Shown here: positions 15,398 through 23,505 of the stretch, piece after piece
How positions within the stretch are numbered: position 1 is the stretch's first letter
Layout of the letters: the number at the start of each line of letters is the position of its first letter
Origin: Teretinema sp964641135
Lineage (GTDB): Bacteria; Spirochaetota; Spirochaetia; Treponematales; Treponemataceae
Direction: 5' to 3'
Assembly: GCA_964641135.1 (NCBI GenBank)
Contig: CAZXJV010000014.1
Location: forward strand, 1-42,485
Length of the DNA: 42,485 bases
Program-made: the position numbers and the translations under genes
The notes under the pieces: generated by a model
Told to the model about the DNA's origin: nothing
Database searches by the model: none
The model's input: the letters and a program-made list of their open reading frames with translations, nothing else

Positions 15398-16393
15398 CTA
15401 TCCTACCAGAAGGGCCAGCAGGGGAATTGTAACGATGCTGCCGAGTGTGGTCATAAAAACCAGCGCGCTTGCAGCATCGGCATCTCCGCCGTAGACCTCT
15501 GCAATAAGACTGGTATTGCTTGCGGCCGGCATGCCGGCGATTATTACGGTAATAGCACCGATCATGCTGTTCAGGCCGATCAGGCGCACACCAAGGAACG
15601 CCATGACAGGCAGTATCACCAGACGCATGATTGCCGCTGCATAGATTTTCCAGTTACCGAAAATGGTCCGGATGCGCGCCCGGCTAAGCATGGCGCCGGT
15701 TACGATCATGGCAAGAGGTGTGGTAACCGATCCCAATAGTTCCAGAGGATGTTTGATTGCCTGTGGTATGGAGATGGATAAGGCAAAAAAGGTGAAGCCT
15801 GCAGCCGCAGCCAGAACATTGATGTTTGTTAGATGTTTCCAGGGAATAGCACGCAAGAGCGTTCCGGCATTCCGGTTCAAGGAAAGCGTGTTGACCCGTT
15901 GGACTTTGGTGGCCGGTTCTGCAGATGAAGTCCGGTCCGGAAGTGTATCCCGTGAAACCATCACAATACCTGCCGAGAATGCCAAAAGATTGAACAGCAC
16001 GTTATGTATGGCTGTAAGAAAGATGGCCTGTTCTCCCAGAATGGCCAGAACGACCGGAAATCCGATGAAGGCTGCATTGGAAAACGAGAGCGAAAAGGCG
16101 AAGACTCCTCGCTGTCCTTTTGGAAGATTTAAAATATGTGCAGCAGCGAGTGAAAAAGCGATAACGAGGGCATAAAATACTGTTGCGGTAATCAGCGTTT
16201 GCCAGGCAGCTGCGAAGAGCTCGGGTGAAAAGGGACGCTGCATGGAGACAAGGATTAATGCAGGCAGTGAAATTTTGATGATGAATGAAGACATTCCGCG
16301 CAGGGTTTGCCCCTCAAGAATTGTAAGCTTGCCCGCAGCGAAACCGACTGCCATAAGTATAAACAGGGCAAGGATTTGCAAAAAAACATTCAT
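15398..16393 (-). CDS. AEC-family (auxin efflux carrier-like) transporter
   Basis: The 331-residue polytopic membrane protein has about ten hydrophobic helices in two sets of five around a hydrophilic central loop, the Membrane Transport Protein (AEC) architecture. Typical segments are FILMAVGFAAGKL near the N-terminus, SLSFSNAAFIGFPVVLAILG (the conserved SN.x.GFP region) and the C-terminal GMPAASNTSLIAEVYGGDAD. Bacterial members move organic acids such as malate or malonate, or act as uncharacterised permeases; the substrate here is unknown. It converges with mfd (44 nt apart) and is divergent from the decarboxylase gene. No clear ribosome binding site precedes the ATG. Confidence 0.88.
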   Translation of the reverse strand: MNVFLQILALFILMAVGFAAGKLTILEGQTLRGMSSFIIKISLPALILVSMQRPFSPELFAAAWQTLITATVFYALVIAFSLAAAHILNLPKGQRGVFAFSLSFSNAAFIGFPVVLAILGEQAIFLTAIHNVLFNLLAFSAGIVMVSRDTLPDRTSSAEPATKVQRVNTLSLNRNAGTLLRAIPWKHLTNINVLAAAAGFTFFALSISIPQAIKHPLELLGSVTTPLAMIVTGAMLSRARIRTIFGNWKIYAAAIMRLVILPVMAFLGVRLIGLNSMIGAITVIIAGMPAASNTSLIAEVYGGDADAASALVFMTTLGSIVTIPLLALLVG

Positions 16394-16419
16394 AAATTAA
16401 TAATCGCAAAAAAAACCAA

Positions 16420-16448
16420 TTGACACAATGCCCCTGCAATTCTATAGT
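16420..16448 (+). promoter_or_regulatory. Strong sigma-70-type promoter of the decarboxylase gene
   Basis: A perfect -35 TTGACA (16420-16425) is followed, after exactly 17 nt, by TATAGT (16443-16448, 5 of 6 with -10 consensus). Predicted transcription start is near 16455, giving a leader of about 46 nt with GGGAGGTG before the GTG start. The -35 TTG is in frame with the gene but cannot be its start codon. Confidence 0.75.
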
Positions 16449-16500
16449 GCGTTATTATTTTTTATTCCTTTATGCAACCGAGGGAGGTGCAAACCGCAAA

Positions 16501-17673
16501 GTGAACAGAGCAGATTACATCAATGATGCCGACTGGCAACGGTTTATGGAGTTTTCAAAAGACCTGGAGACACCCTGTGTAGTGGTCAATCTGCGTACGA
16601 TCAAACGCAACTTTACAAAGCTGCAAAATTCGTTCCCGTACGCCAGCATCTATTATGCCGTAAAAGCCAATCCGGCAAATGAAGTAATCGCCCTCCTTGC
16701 GGAGCTCGGTTCCAACTTTGACATCGCCAGCCGTTACGAGCTGGATAAGGTGCTTGCACACGGTGTTGCTCCCGAGCGTTTAAGCTACGGCAACACCATA
16801 AAGAAGACCCGCGACATCGACTACTTTTACGAAAAAGGGGTCCGCCTCTTCGCAACAGACAGCAAGGAAGATCTTAAGAACATTGCCAAACACGCTCCCG
16901 GATCGAACATCTATGTGCGAATCCTGGTAGAAAATTCCACAACCGCCGACTGGCCGCTTTCAAGAAAATTCGGCTGTCACCCTGATATGGCCTATGATCT
17001 GCTGGTTCTGGCCCGCGATCTGGGACTGGTGCCCCACGGAATCTCATTCCATGTCGGAAGCCAGCAGCGCGATATCGGTCAGTGGAATGATGCAATCATC
17101 AAGACCAAGTATCTGATGACCAGTCTTGAGGAAGAAGAAGGCATCAAGCTGTCGATGGTTAATATGGGCGGCGGTTTTCCCGCACACTACATTCAGCCGA
17201 CAAACGAGCTTTCAGAATACGCCAGCGAAATTACCCGCTATATCCATGACGACTTCGGTGATGAGATACCCAAGATCATTCTGGAGCCGGGCCGCTCTCT
17301 GGTAGGAGATTCAGGAATTCTTGTTAGTGAGGTTGTTCTGATCAGCCGTAAAAACAACACTGCCTTGAACCGGTGGGTGTATCTGGATACCGGAAAGTTT
17401 AACGGGATGATAGAAACCCTCGGAGAATCGATCAAATATCCCATTGTTACACAAAAGGACAGCCCCGAGTCAAAAACAGGGGAGGTTATCCTGGCAGGCC
17501 CTACCTGTGACAGTATGGATATCCTGTACGAGGATCATAAGTACAAACTGCCCCTTGATTTAAAGATCGGTGACCGGTTGTATGTTCTCTCGGCCGGGGC
17601 TTATACCTCTAGCTATGCCTCTGTGGAATTCAACGGATTCCCACCCATAAAAACCTATTTTATGGAGCAGTAA
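16501..17673 (+). CDS. Ornithine/lysine-type PLP decarboxylase, alanine-racemase fold
   Basis: The protein belongs to the fold-type III (group IV) PLP decarboxylases, which make putrescine or cadaverine. Visible motifs are YYAVKANP with the PLP lysine at residue 55, FDIASRYELDKV, HVGSQQ, the phosphate-binding MGGGFPAHY, LEPGRSLVGDSG and GPTCDSMDILYED carrying the active-site Cys/Asp of ODC-type enzymes. At 390 residues it is the usual length of bacterial ODC/LDC enzymes of this fold and shorter than meso-diaminopimelate decarboxylase. Start assigned to GTG 16501 because the longer frame starts inside the promoter; the ribosome binding site spacing (about 13 nt) is long, and ATG 16546 region is an alternative. 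Substrate preference cannot be read from sequence here. Confidence 0.88.
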   Translation: MNRADYINDADWQRFMEFSKDLETPCVVVNLRTIKRNFTKLQNSFPYASIYYAVKANPANEVIALLAELGSNFDIASRYELDKVLAHGVAPERLSYGNTIKKTRDIDYFYEKGVRLFATDSKEDLKNIAKHAPGSNIYVRILVENSTTADWPLSRKFGCHPDMAYDLLVLARDLGLVPHGISFHVGSQQRDIGQWNDAIIKTKYLMTSLEEEEGIKLSMVNMGGGFPAHYIQPTNELSEYASEITRYIHDDFGDEIPKIILEPGRSLVGDSGILVSEVVLISRKNNTALNRWVYLDTGKFNGMIETLGESIKYPIVTQKDSPESKTGEVILAGPTCDSMDILYEDHKYKLPLDLKIGDRLYVLSAGAYTSSYASVEFNGFPPIKTYFMEQ

Positions 17674-17678
17674 GGCAT

Positions 17679-17715
17679 CAGGGTGCTGGCAAACGTACTG
17701 TTTGTCAGGACCCTG
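17679..17715. terminator. Long imperfect hairpin between convergent genes
   Basis: CAGGGT-g-CTG-g-CAAAC / GTTTG-t-CAG-g-ACCCTG form a 14-bp stem with two single mismatches and the 5-nt loop GTACT, 6 nt after the decarboxylase stop. There is no T-run directly after it on either strand, so it is either a terminator of reduced quality or an RNA 3'-end stabiliser. Confidence 0.5.
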
Positions 17716-17741
17716 TTACCCCTTAACTGCCCTGGAGCCTC

Positions 17742-19010
17742 TTACCCGGGGTTTTTCAGGCTCGCGCCGAGTTCCTGAAGGTCCCAGCCGGAGGGCTGCT
17801 GGAAGACGCGCAGACCGAATTCCGGAAGAACTGACAGAAAATGGTCCATCAAATCTGCCTGTATTCCTTCATAGCTTACCCAGTTTTTATCGCTTGAAAA
17901 AAGGTATATCTCGAAGGGCAGGCCCTGGCTGGTGGGCTCAAGATAGCGCACCATGTGAATCAGGTTTTTCTGTACCATCGGGTGTTCATCCAGATAGGCT
18001 GCCACATAGGCCCGGAAGGTGCCCAGGTTGGTAAGGTGACGGCCCGATACCCGGTCAGAAACATCCAAATCCAGCATTTTGTTGTGTGATTCAATTTCTG
18101 CAACCTTGTGCGTCAGGTAACCGTTCAGCAGCCGCATCTTCGAAAAGCGTTCTATATCATCCTCGGAGAGAAAACGGATGGTTTTCATATCCAGAAAAAT
18201 GGAACGCTTGATCCGCCGTCCTTCGGACTCGCTCATGCCTCGCCAGTTTTTGAAGCTGTCGGAAATCAGGGCATAGATGGGGATGGTGGTGATGGTATTG
18301 TCCCAGTTGCTCACGGTAATGGACTGCAGGGTAATATCAATTACTGCACCGTCGGCCCCGTACTTCGGCATTTCGATCCAGTCTCCGATGCGGACCATGT
18401 CGTTTGCGGAAAGCTGCATACTGGATACAAAGCCCATGATCGGGTCCTTGAAAACCAGCATGAGAACGGCACTCATGGCCCCCAGCCCGCTTAAGATACC
18501 GACCGGCGATACATTCATGATTCCGGTGATAACAAGAACGACCGCAATGATGCCGATAAAGATTTTTATCATCTGCAAATAGCCCTTGATGGGCCTTCGC
18601 CGGGCGACCTCGGCATCAATTGTTTTATATATATCGTTTACCGCATCCAGGGTGCTTGCAATAGCTCCTGCAGCGCTGGCAATCATCCAGGCGATAACCA
18701 GCCGGCGAACAAAGGCCAGAGCATCCCCGGAGACCGGAAAAAAGACCGGCAGCAGAAGAAAAACGGCAAGGGCAGGCAGGATGCGTGCAAGCCGGGCAAA
18801 AACACCGCGGTCAAAAAGGATATCATCCCAGCGGGTTGGGGTGCTGCGCACAGCCTTTAAAACCACCGTTTTAAGGATAAGCCGGCCGGCCGCATGAATG
18901 AGGATTGCGCTGAGCACCAGGGCTATGACCGAAACAAGAGCGGCAAGTGCAGAGCGTACAGCGTCGCTGAATGCGAACATATCAAGAAGGGGTGCTATAA
19001 AGGTTTCCAT
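17742..19010 (-). CDS. MscS-family mechanosensitive channel (YbdG-like)
   Basis: The 422-residue inner-membrane protein has about five hydrophobic segments, followed by the pore-lining TM3-like helix GILSGLGAMSAVLMLVFKD and the MscS beta domain (DMVRIGDWIEMPKYGADGAVIDITLQSITVS, with NWDNTITTIPIYAL). The long C-terminal extension with FKNWRGMSESEGRRIKRS is typical of the YbdG/miniconductance branch, which helps cells survive osmotic downshock. Length agrees with that branch. It converges with the decarboxylase gene and is divergent from manC. Confidence in the family is high; conductance and gating are not predictable. Confidence 0.92.
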   Translation of the reverse strand: METFIAPLLDMFAFSDAVRSALAALVSVIALVLSAILIHAAGRLILKTVVLKAVRSTPTRWDDILFDRGVFARLARILPALAVFLLLPVFFPVSGDALAFVRRLVIAWMIASAAGAIASTLDAVNDIYKTIDAEVARRRPIKGYLQMIKIFIGIIAVVLVITGIMNVSPVGILSGLGAMSAVLMLVFKDPIMGFVSSMQLSANDMVRIGDWIEMPKYGADGAVIDITLQSITVSNWDNTITTIPIYALISDSFKNWRGMSESEGRRIKRSIFLDMKTIRFLSEDDIERFSKMRLLNGYLTHKVAEIESHNKMLDLDVSDRVSGRHLTNLGTFRAYVAAYLDEHPMVQKNLIHMVRYLEPTSQGLPFEIYLFSSDKNWVSYEGIQADLMDHFLSVLPEFGLRVFQQPSGWDLQELGASLKNPG

Positions 19011-19012
19011 AC

Positions 19013-19041
19013 TTTTCAGTATACCGCAAATAGCCTATACT
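19013..19041 (+). promoter_or_regulatory. Candidate promoter for the mannose-1-phosphate guanylyltransferase gene
   Basis: TTTTCA (19013-19018, 4 of 6) and TATACT (19036-19041, 5 of 6) with a 17-nt spacer, about 60 nt before the GTG start at 19100. The -35 touches the divergent MscS gene start. Confidence 0.4.
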
Positions 19042-19099
19042 GCACACCAAGGGCATATAGTGTTGCAGTGCTCTGTAATCAACCTGTCAGGAGTACAAT

Positions 19100-20491
19100 G
19101 TGATTACCCTGCTTTTATGCGGCGGCGACGGCAGCCGTTTGTGGCCGGTTTCCCGCAGGCAGCTGCCGAAACAGTTTTTACCCCTGTTTGACCAGGGTAC
19201 CCTTTTTCAGGCTGTTGTCAGCCGCAACAGGGCTGTTTCCGACGGATTTATGGTTGCCGCAGGGCGCGAGCAGGCCTTTCTGGCCTTCGAGCAGCTTGCC
19301 GCCCGGGGTATTTCCGAGCGCAAAGGTGTTCTTGAACCCCTTGGCAGGAGCACAGCTCCGGCAGTGGCCCTTGCGGCCCTTGACCTGCCCCGGGATACAC
19401 TGATGCTTGTTACTCCGTCCGACCATCTGGTACTCAATTTTGAACCATACCAGCAGGCAGTCGGCCGCGCTGTACAGCTTGCCGATGCCGGACGCCTGGT
19501 TACACTGGGTATATCTCCCACCTGGGCCTCAACCGGCTACGGCTACATCGAGCATGATGGAGAAACGGTTTTGAGCTTCCATGAAAAGCCTGATTCCGCC
19601 CGGGCTGCTGCCTGGCTTGAAACCGGACGGTACCTGTGGAATTCCGGGATTTTTTGCTTCCGTGCCGGTGTTTTCCTTGATGAGCTTGAACAGCATGCCC
19701 CCGAGGTTTTTAAGGCCTGCCGGGAGGTGCACACACAAGCCCGTCTCCGTGCCCCTGATTCAGCCCTTCTTGAGCCGACCCTTGCAGAAATGCAGGGAAT
19801 TCCGGCCATCAGCGTGGATTATGCGGTTATGGAACGCAGCCCCCGTGTCAGTGTAGTCCCCTGCGATATCGGCTGGAGCGACCTGGGCAGTTTTGATTCC
19901 CTGTATCCCGTTGCTTATGATTCCGATCAGCGCAATTCGGTACTCACCGAAACCGCGCCCCTGTTTATCGATTCCCACAGCAATCTGGTTATCAGCCCGG
20001 GTAAAAAAAAGGTCGTTCTTATCGATACCACCGATACCTGTGTGGTAGATACCGAGGATGCCCTGCTGGTGATGCGCCGCGGTTCCGGACAGCGGGTAGG
20101 CGAGGCGGTTGAAGCCCTTGAAGCGGAAAATTCGCCCCTGGTGCAAAGCCATACCACGGTTCAGCGTCCCTGGGGCGAATATACAGTTCTTCTGGATACA
20201 GACCGGGTCAAGGTAAAACGGATTATTGTAAGCCCGGGGCGAAGGATATCCCTGCAAAAGCACCGCTACCGCGAAGAACACTGGGTGTGTATTGACGGTT
20301 CCGGAGTTGTGACCCTGGACGGCGCCCATATTCCGGTGACCCGGACTGTCGAGGTGCATATACCCTCCGGAGCGGTACACCGGCTTGAGAACAGCGGAAC
20401 AGAGCCCCTTGTTATCATCGAAACCCAGATCGGCTCCTATTTCGGCGAGGATGATATTATCCGTCTTGAAGACGACTACCAGCGCGCCTGA
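19100..20491 (+). CDS. manC: Bifunctional mannose-1-phosphate guanylyltransferase / mannose-6-phosphate isomerase
   Basis: The enzyme makes GDP-mannose (and interconverts mannose-6-P and fructose-6-P) for surface glycans. The N-terminal nucleotidyltransferase domain has LLLCGGDGSRLWPVSR (pyrophosphorylase signature), LPKQFLPLF, VTPSDHLV, FHEKPD and WNSGIFCFRAG; the C-terminal cupin (type II PMI) domain has RPWGEYTVLLD, ISLQKHRYREEHWVCIDGSG and ETQIGSYFGEDDIIRLEDDY, as in AlgA/CpsB/ManC. The 463-residue length is normal. Start is GTG 19100 with AGGAG 6 nt upstream. No glycan cluster surrounds it; neighbours are the MscS gene (divergent) and a surface lipoprotein (downstream). Symbol given for the family; algA or cpsB are equivalent names. 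Confidence 0.93.
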   Translation: MITLLLCGGDGSRLWPVSRRQLPKQFLPLFDQGTLFQAVVSRNRAVSDGFMVAAGREQAFLAFEQLAARGISERKGVLEPLGRSTAPAVALAALDLPRDTLMLVTPSDHLVLNFEPYQQAVGRAVQLADAGRLVTLGISPTWASTGYGYIEHDGETVLSFHEKPDSARAAAWLETGRYLWNSGIFCFRAGVFLDELEQHAPEVFKACREVHTQARLRAPDSALLEPTLAEMQGIPAISVDYAVMERSPRVSVVPCDIGWSDLGSFDSLYPVAYDSDQRNSVLTETAPLFIDSHSNLVISPGKKKVVLIDTTDTCVVDTEDALLVMRRGSGQRVGEAVEALEAENSPLVQSHTTVQRPWGEYTVLLDTDRVKVKRIIVSPGRRISLQKHRYREEHWVCIDGSGVVTLDGAHIPVTRTVEVHIPSGAVHRLENSGTEPLVIIETQIGSYFGEDDIIRLEDDYQRA

Positions 20492-20543
20492 TGTTTCCTC
20501 TTTTTTTTTACAATCCCTTTCTTGAAACCGCCGGTCAGGTACA

Positions 20544-20560
20544 TTACACTTTTGGTGTAA
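20544..20560. promoter_or_regulatory. Inverted repeat upstream of GLUG lipoprotein gene
   Basis: TTACAC-ttttg-GTGTAA, a perfect 6-bp inverted repeat with a 5-nt centre, in the 118-bp gap before the lipoprotein gene. GCCG/CGGC bases further out could extend it. It could be an operator or a weak hairpin; no T-run follows. The remainder of the gap holds a T9 tract just after manC and no clear promoter. Confidence 0.3.
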
Positions 20561-20609
20561 CGGCGGCGATTTCCCATCGAAAAGAGTGCTGCTGATGCAG
20601 GGAGGCTTT

Positions 20610-23429
20610 ATGTCCGGAAACAAGAAAAAACTCTATCAGGCTGCAGTACCCGCCGCGATTTTGCTGGCGGTCTTTGCCTTTGTTTCCGGCTGTACTTTCG
20701 AAGCTCTGCCGGTCTGGAACGGCGGCTCTTCTCTCAGGGTAGCCCTTACACTCGAAAGCGCATTGGTGCCGGTAACCGGCTACTCCGGTTCAGGCCGGTT
20801 TATTCTTCCGGAAACAAAACGGGTGGAGCTTTCAGTACGAAGCAGTTCCGGCGATATCCTTGTTACCAATACTGTGTTTGTGAGCAATCAGACCGATTCT
20901 GCTACCGGTGCCGTTGTTATGCGGGGCACCAGTGATGCCCTTGAGCTTCCTGTCAATATGCTTCTTGATATTGAGGCTGTAATCCGCTCTGAATCCGGTG
21001 TAATTATTTCACGTGCTGATACCAGGCTGATGCTCACAACCCGTGAACCGCGTACAATTCATTTACGCATGCTGCCTACAACCGATCATCCGGCAGTGGT
21101 TCCTGTTACGCTATCAATGATGTCATCTTTGGATCTTCCCGCACGGACCAGTGTGATTCTGCGTCACCAGATTCCCGATTCGTTTGCCGGTCAGCCTGTG
21201 GGCATTGAGTTTGATGCACCGGGCGGCCCGGCCGGCCTTCAGACCGATCTGCGCGACCCTTCCGGCACGCCGATGCGCTCCCAGTCGCTGTCATTTACCG
21301 GCGACGCGGGCGTTCTGTCCTATACAGCTCCCCGGGGCGGTGTCTATTATTTTATAGTGTACAATAATTCAGATTCACATCGCATGTTGTCCAATCTCGT
21401 GCTACGGCTCGGCGCAGGCCCCTCCAGCTCCAAGCAGATTACCTCTTTTATTATCTCGGATACGGGTTCTGTCGGTTCAATCGCAGGTACAAATATTTCG
21501 GTAATTGTACCGGCCGGAACCGGTTTGCTTAATCTGACACCTATTATTACTCATACCGGTGTTAGTATATCACCCGCATCAGGTGTTGCTGGCGACTTTG
21601 TTTCCCCGGTGGTATATACAGTGACCGCAGAAGATTCAAGCACAATGGAGTACACAGTAACAGTAACTGAGGCTTCGGCTGGCAGCAAGGAAATAACATC
21701 GTTTAGCATAACATCACCGTTTGCGGCCGGTACTATCACAGGAACTGATATATCAGTCACTGTACCCTACGGTACTGTTGTTACCAGTCTGGTACCTTCA
21801 ATTACACATACCGGTACTTTGATTGATCCTTCACCCTCGATGCCTCAGGATTTTTCTGTACCGGTGCAGTACACGGTAACAGCAGCAGATTCGACTACCC
21901 AGGTATATACAGTAACAGTCACTGTTGCTCCAGCAAGCAGTAATGCGGATTTGCAGAGTCTTGGAATTTCTTCGCTAACATTGACACCGACATTCTCTGC
22001 TGCGACTACAAATTACACTGTGAATGCAAATAGCGGTGTGTCCCAGACCACGGTAAATCCTGCTTCTGATGACCCCACCGCAACAATTCACGTACGTATT
22101 CATGGCGGGACCTGGGAACCTGTTGCCTCCGATACAAACAGTTCGGATCTGTTCTTGAATGCCGCTGACGGTATAAATACTATAGAAATTCGCGTTACCG
22201 CCCAGGATGGAACGACTATAAATACGTATACGATAACCGTACACAAGACTGTCGGTGTTTCTGTAACTGCAGGACCCGGCGGATCAGCCGATATCGTACC
22301 AAATACACCTGACCAGACCCCTGGTACTGTCGCCACAATTACGGCAACACCCGCTCCGGGTTACCGATTTGAAAACTGGACTGGTTCACCAGGCATAGCA
22401 GATCCGTATTCTGCTTCAACCACCATGACTATTCAGCCTACAACTACGAGTGCGTATGCAAACTTTGTTCCGGATTTTTTTGGCGGTGATGGATCGGCGG
22501 GAAGTCCGTTTATTATCCAGACGCTTGCGCATCTTCAGAATGTCAGACATTTCCTTTCAGCACACTACCTTGTTTCCAGTAATATAGATCTGACCTCTGT
22601 TCCAAACTGGACTCCAATTGGTACTGCCGCGACTCCATTTACCGGAACTTTTGACGGCGGATCTTTGGAGATCTTGAATTTGACAATATCTGCAGGAGGC
22701 TCGGATGCTGGATTGTTTGGTGTCGTCGAGAATGCAACGCTCCAACATATCAGGCTTACGAGTGTTTCAATTGTGGCAAGTGATTCGGTTGGTGCACTTG
22801 CAGGCAGGGTACTTGGAACATCAATGATCAGTGTTACTTATGCTTCCGGTTCAATAGAGGGAAAAGCAGGTACCGGTGGCCTGATTGGAAGTATATCCAC
22901 CGCTGGAGGAACCGAGGTGTATCGCAGCGGTGCTAACGTAACAATCACTTCTTCGGACGGTGATAACAAGGGCGGACTTGTTGGCAGCATGACTGGAGAT
23001 TTGGTCAAGATTCAGGAAAGTTATGCCCATGGAAATGTAACTGGTGATCTCGGATTTATGGATCAGAATATTGGCGGACTTGTCGGTTCCATGAGCGGCG
23101 GCACGATAACCAATTGTTATGCTATAGGAGATGTTTCGGGGTATAACAATGTCGGTGGCTTGGTCGGCAGCGCCGTTGACGCTCTTATCAAATTTACACA
23201 TGCGGTGGGTAGCGTAACAGTAGGCTCTACCGGCGGCTCTTTGGTGGCTCATATTTTTGGTACTACTGCGGTTGATGATTCATATTATAATGATGATGCT
23301 AATGCATTTACAGATTATTATGGATATCCGTTATTGCTTACCGAGATGTCGACTACAAGTAATTTTCCAACCTGGGAATTTGGTACCATCTGGAATATCT
23401 CAGCTTATCCGGTTTTTCCCTGGGAGTGA
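20610..23429 (+). CDS. Large surface lipoprotein with beta-sandwich and GLUG repeats
   Basis: Start ATG 20610 follows GGGAGG by 5 nt and opens a signal peptide with lipobox FVSGC. The rest of the 939 residues is a stack of extracellular modules: two adjacent DUF5018-like domains (about 277-362 and 360-445, each starting ITSF/KEITSF and ending YTVTV), a cadherin-like beta-sandwich domain (about 445-550, NADLQSLGIS...TYTITV), an InlB-B/bacterial-repeat domain (about 547-625, APGYRFENWTG) and a C-terminal region with GLUG motifs (GGLIGSIS, GGLVGSMTG, GGLVGSMSG, GGLVGSAV, about 750-870). Such architectures occur in adhesins and surface glycan-binding proteins; the ligand is unknown. It converges on the SUMF1 lipoprotein gene, which carries the same cadherin-like module, suggesting related surface roles. 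Confidence 0.85.
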   Translation: MSGNKKKLYQAAVPAAILLAVFAFVSGCTFEALPVWNGGSSLRVALTLESALVPVTGYSGSGRFILPETKRVELSVRSSSGDILVTNTVFVSNQTDSATGAVVMRGTSDALELPVNMLLDIEAVIRSESGVIISRADTRLMLTTREPRTIHLRMLPTTDHPAVVPVTLSMMSSLDLPARTSVILRHQIPDSFAGQPVGIEFDAPGGPAGLQTDLRDPSGTPMRSQSLSFTGDAGVLSYTAPRGGVYYFIVYNNSDSHRMLSNLVLRLGAGPSSSKQITSFIISDTGSVGSIAGTNISVIVPAGTGLLNLTPIITHTGVSISPASGVAGDFVSPVVYTVTAEDSSTMEYTVTVTEASAGSKEITSFSITSPFAAGTITGTDISVTVPYGTVVTSLVPSITHTGTLIDPSPSMPQDFSVPVQYTVTAADSTTQVYTVTVTVAPASSNADLQSLGISSLTLTPTFSAATTNYTVNANSGVSQTTVNPASDDPTATIHVRIHGGTWEPVASDTNSSDLFLNAADGINTIEIRVTAQDGTTINTYTITVHKTVGVSVTAGPGGSADIVPNTPDQTPGTVATITATPAPGYRFENWTGSPGIADPYSASTTMTIQPTTTSAYANFVPDFFGGDGSAGSPFIIQTLAHLQNVRHFLSAHYLVSSNIDLTSVPNWTPIGTAATPFTGTFDGGSLEILNLTISAGGSDAGLFGVVENATLQHIRLTSVSIVASDSVGALAGRVLGTSMISVTYASGSIEGKAGTGGLIGSISTAGGTEVYRSGANVTITSSDGDNKGGLVGSMTGDLVKIQESYAHGNVTGDLGFMDQNIGGLVGSMSGGTITNCYAIGDVSGYNNVGGLVGSAVDALIKFTHAVGSVTVGSTGGSLVAHIFGTTAVDDSYYNDDANAFTDYYGYPLLLTEMSTTSNFPTWEFGTIWNISAYPVFPWE

Positions 23430-23451
23430 TTGTCTGGATTGAAAGGCCAAC

Positions 23452-23489
23452 AAAAAGAGCCCGCAGGTATACCCTGCGGGCTCTTTTTT
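23452..23489. terminator. Strong bidirectional intrinsic terminator
   Basis: A perfect 16-bp stem AAAAAGAGCCCGCAGG / CCTGCGGGCTCTTTTT with loop TATAC, flanked by A5 and T6 tracts. It sits between two convergent genes and can end transcription from both sides. Confidence 0.95.
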
Positions 23490-23505
23490 CTGGAAAAAAG
23501 TACAA

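Noticed and set aside
16420..16500. Longer start of the decarboxylase at TTG 16420
   Set aside because: That TTG is the first part of a perfect -35 TTGACA with a 17-nt spaced -10, and the added residues do not resemble the family.
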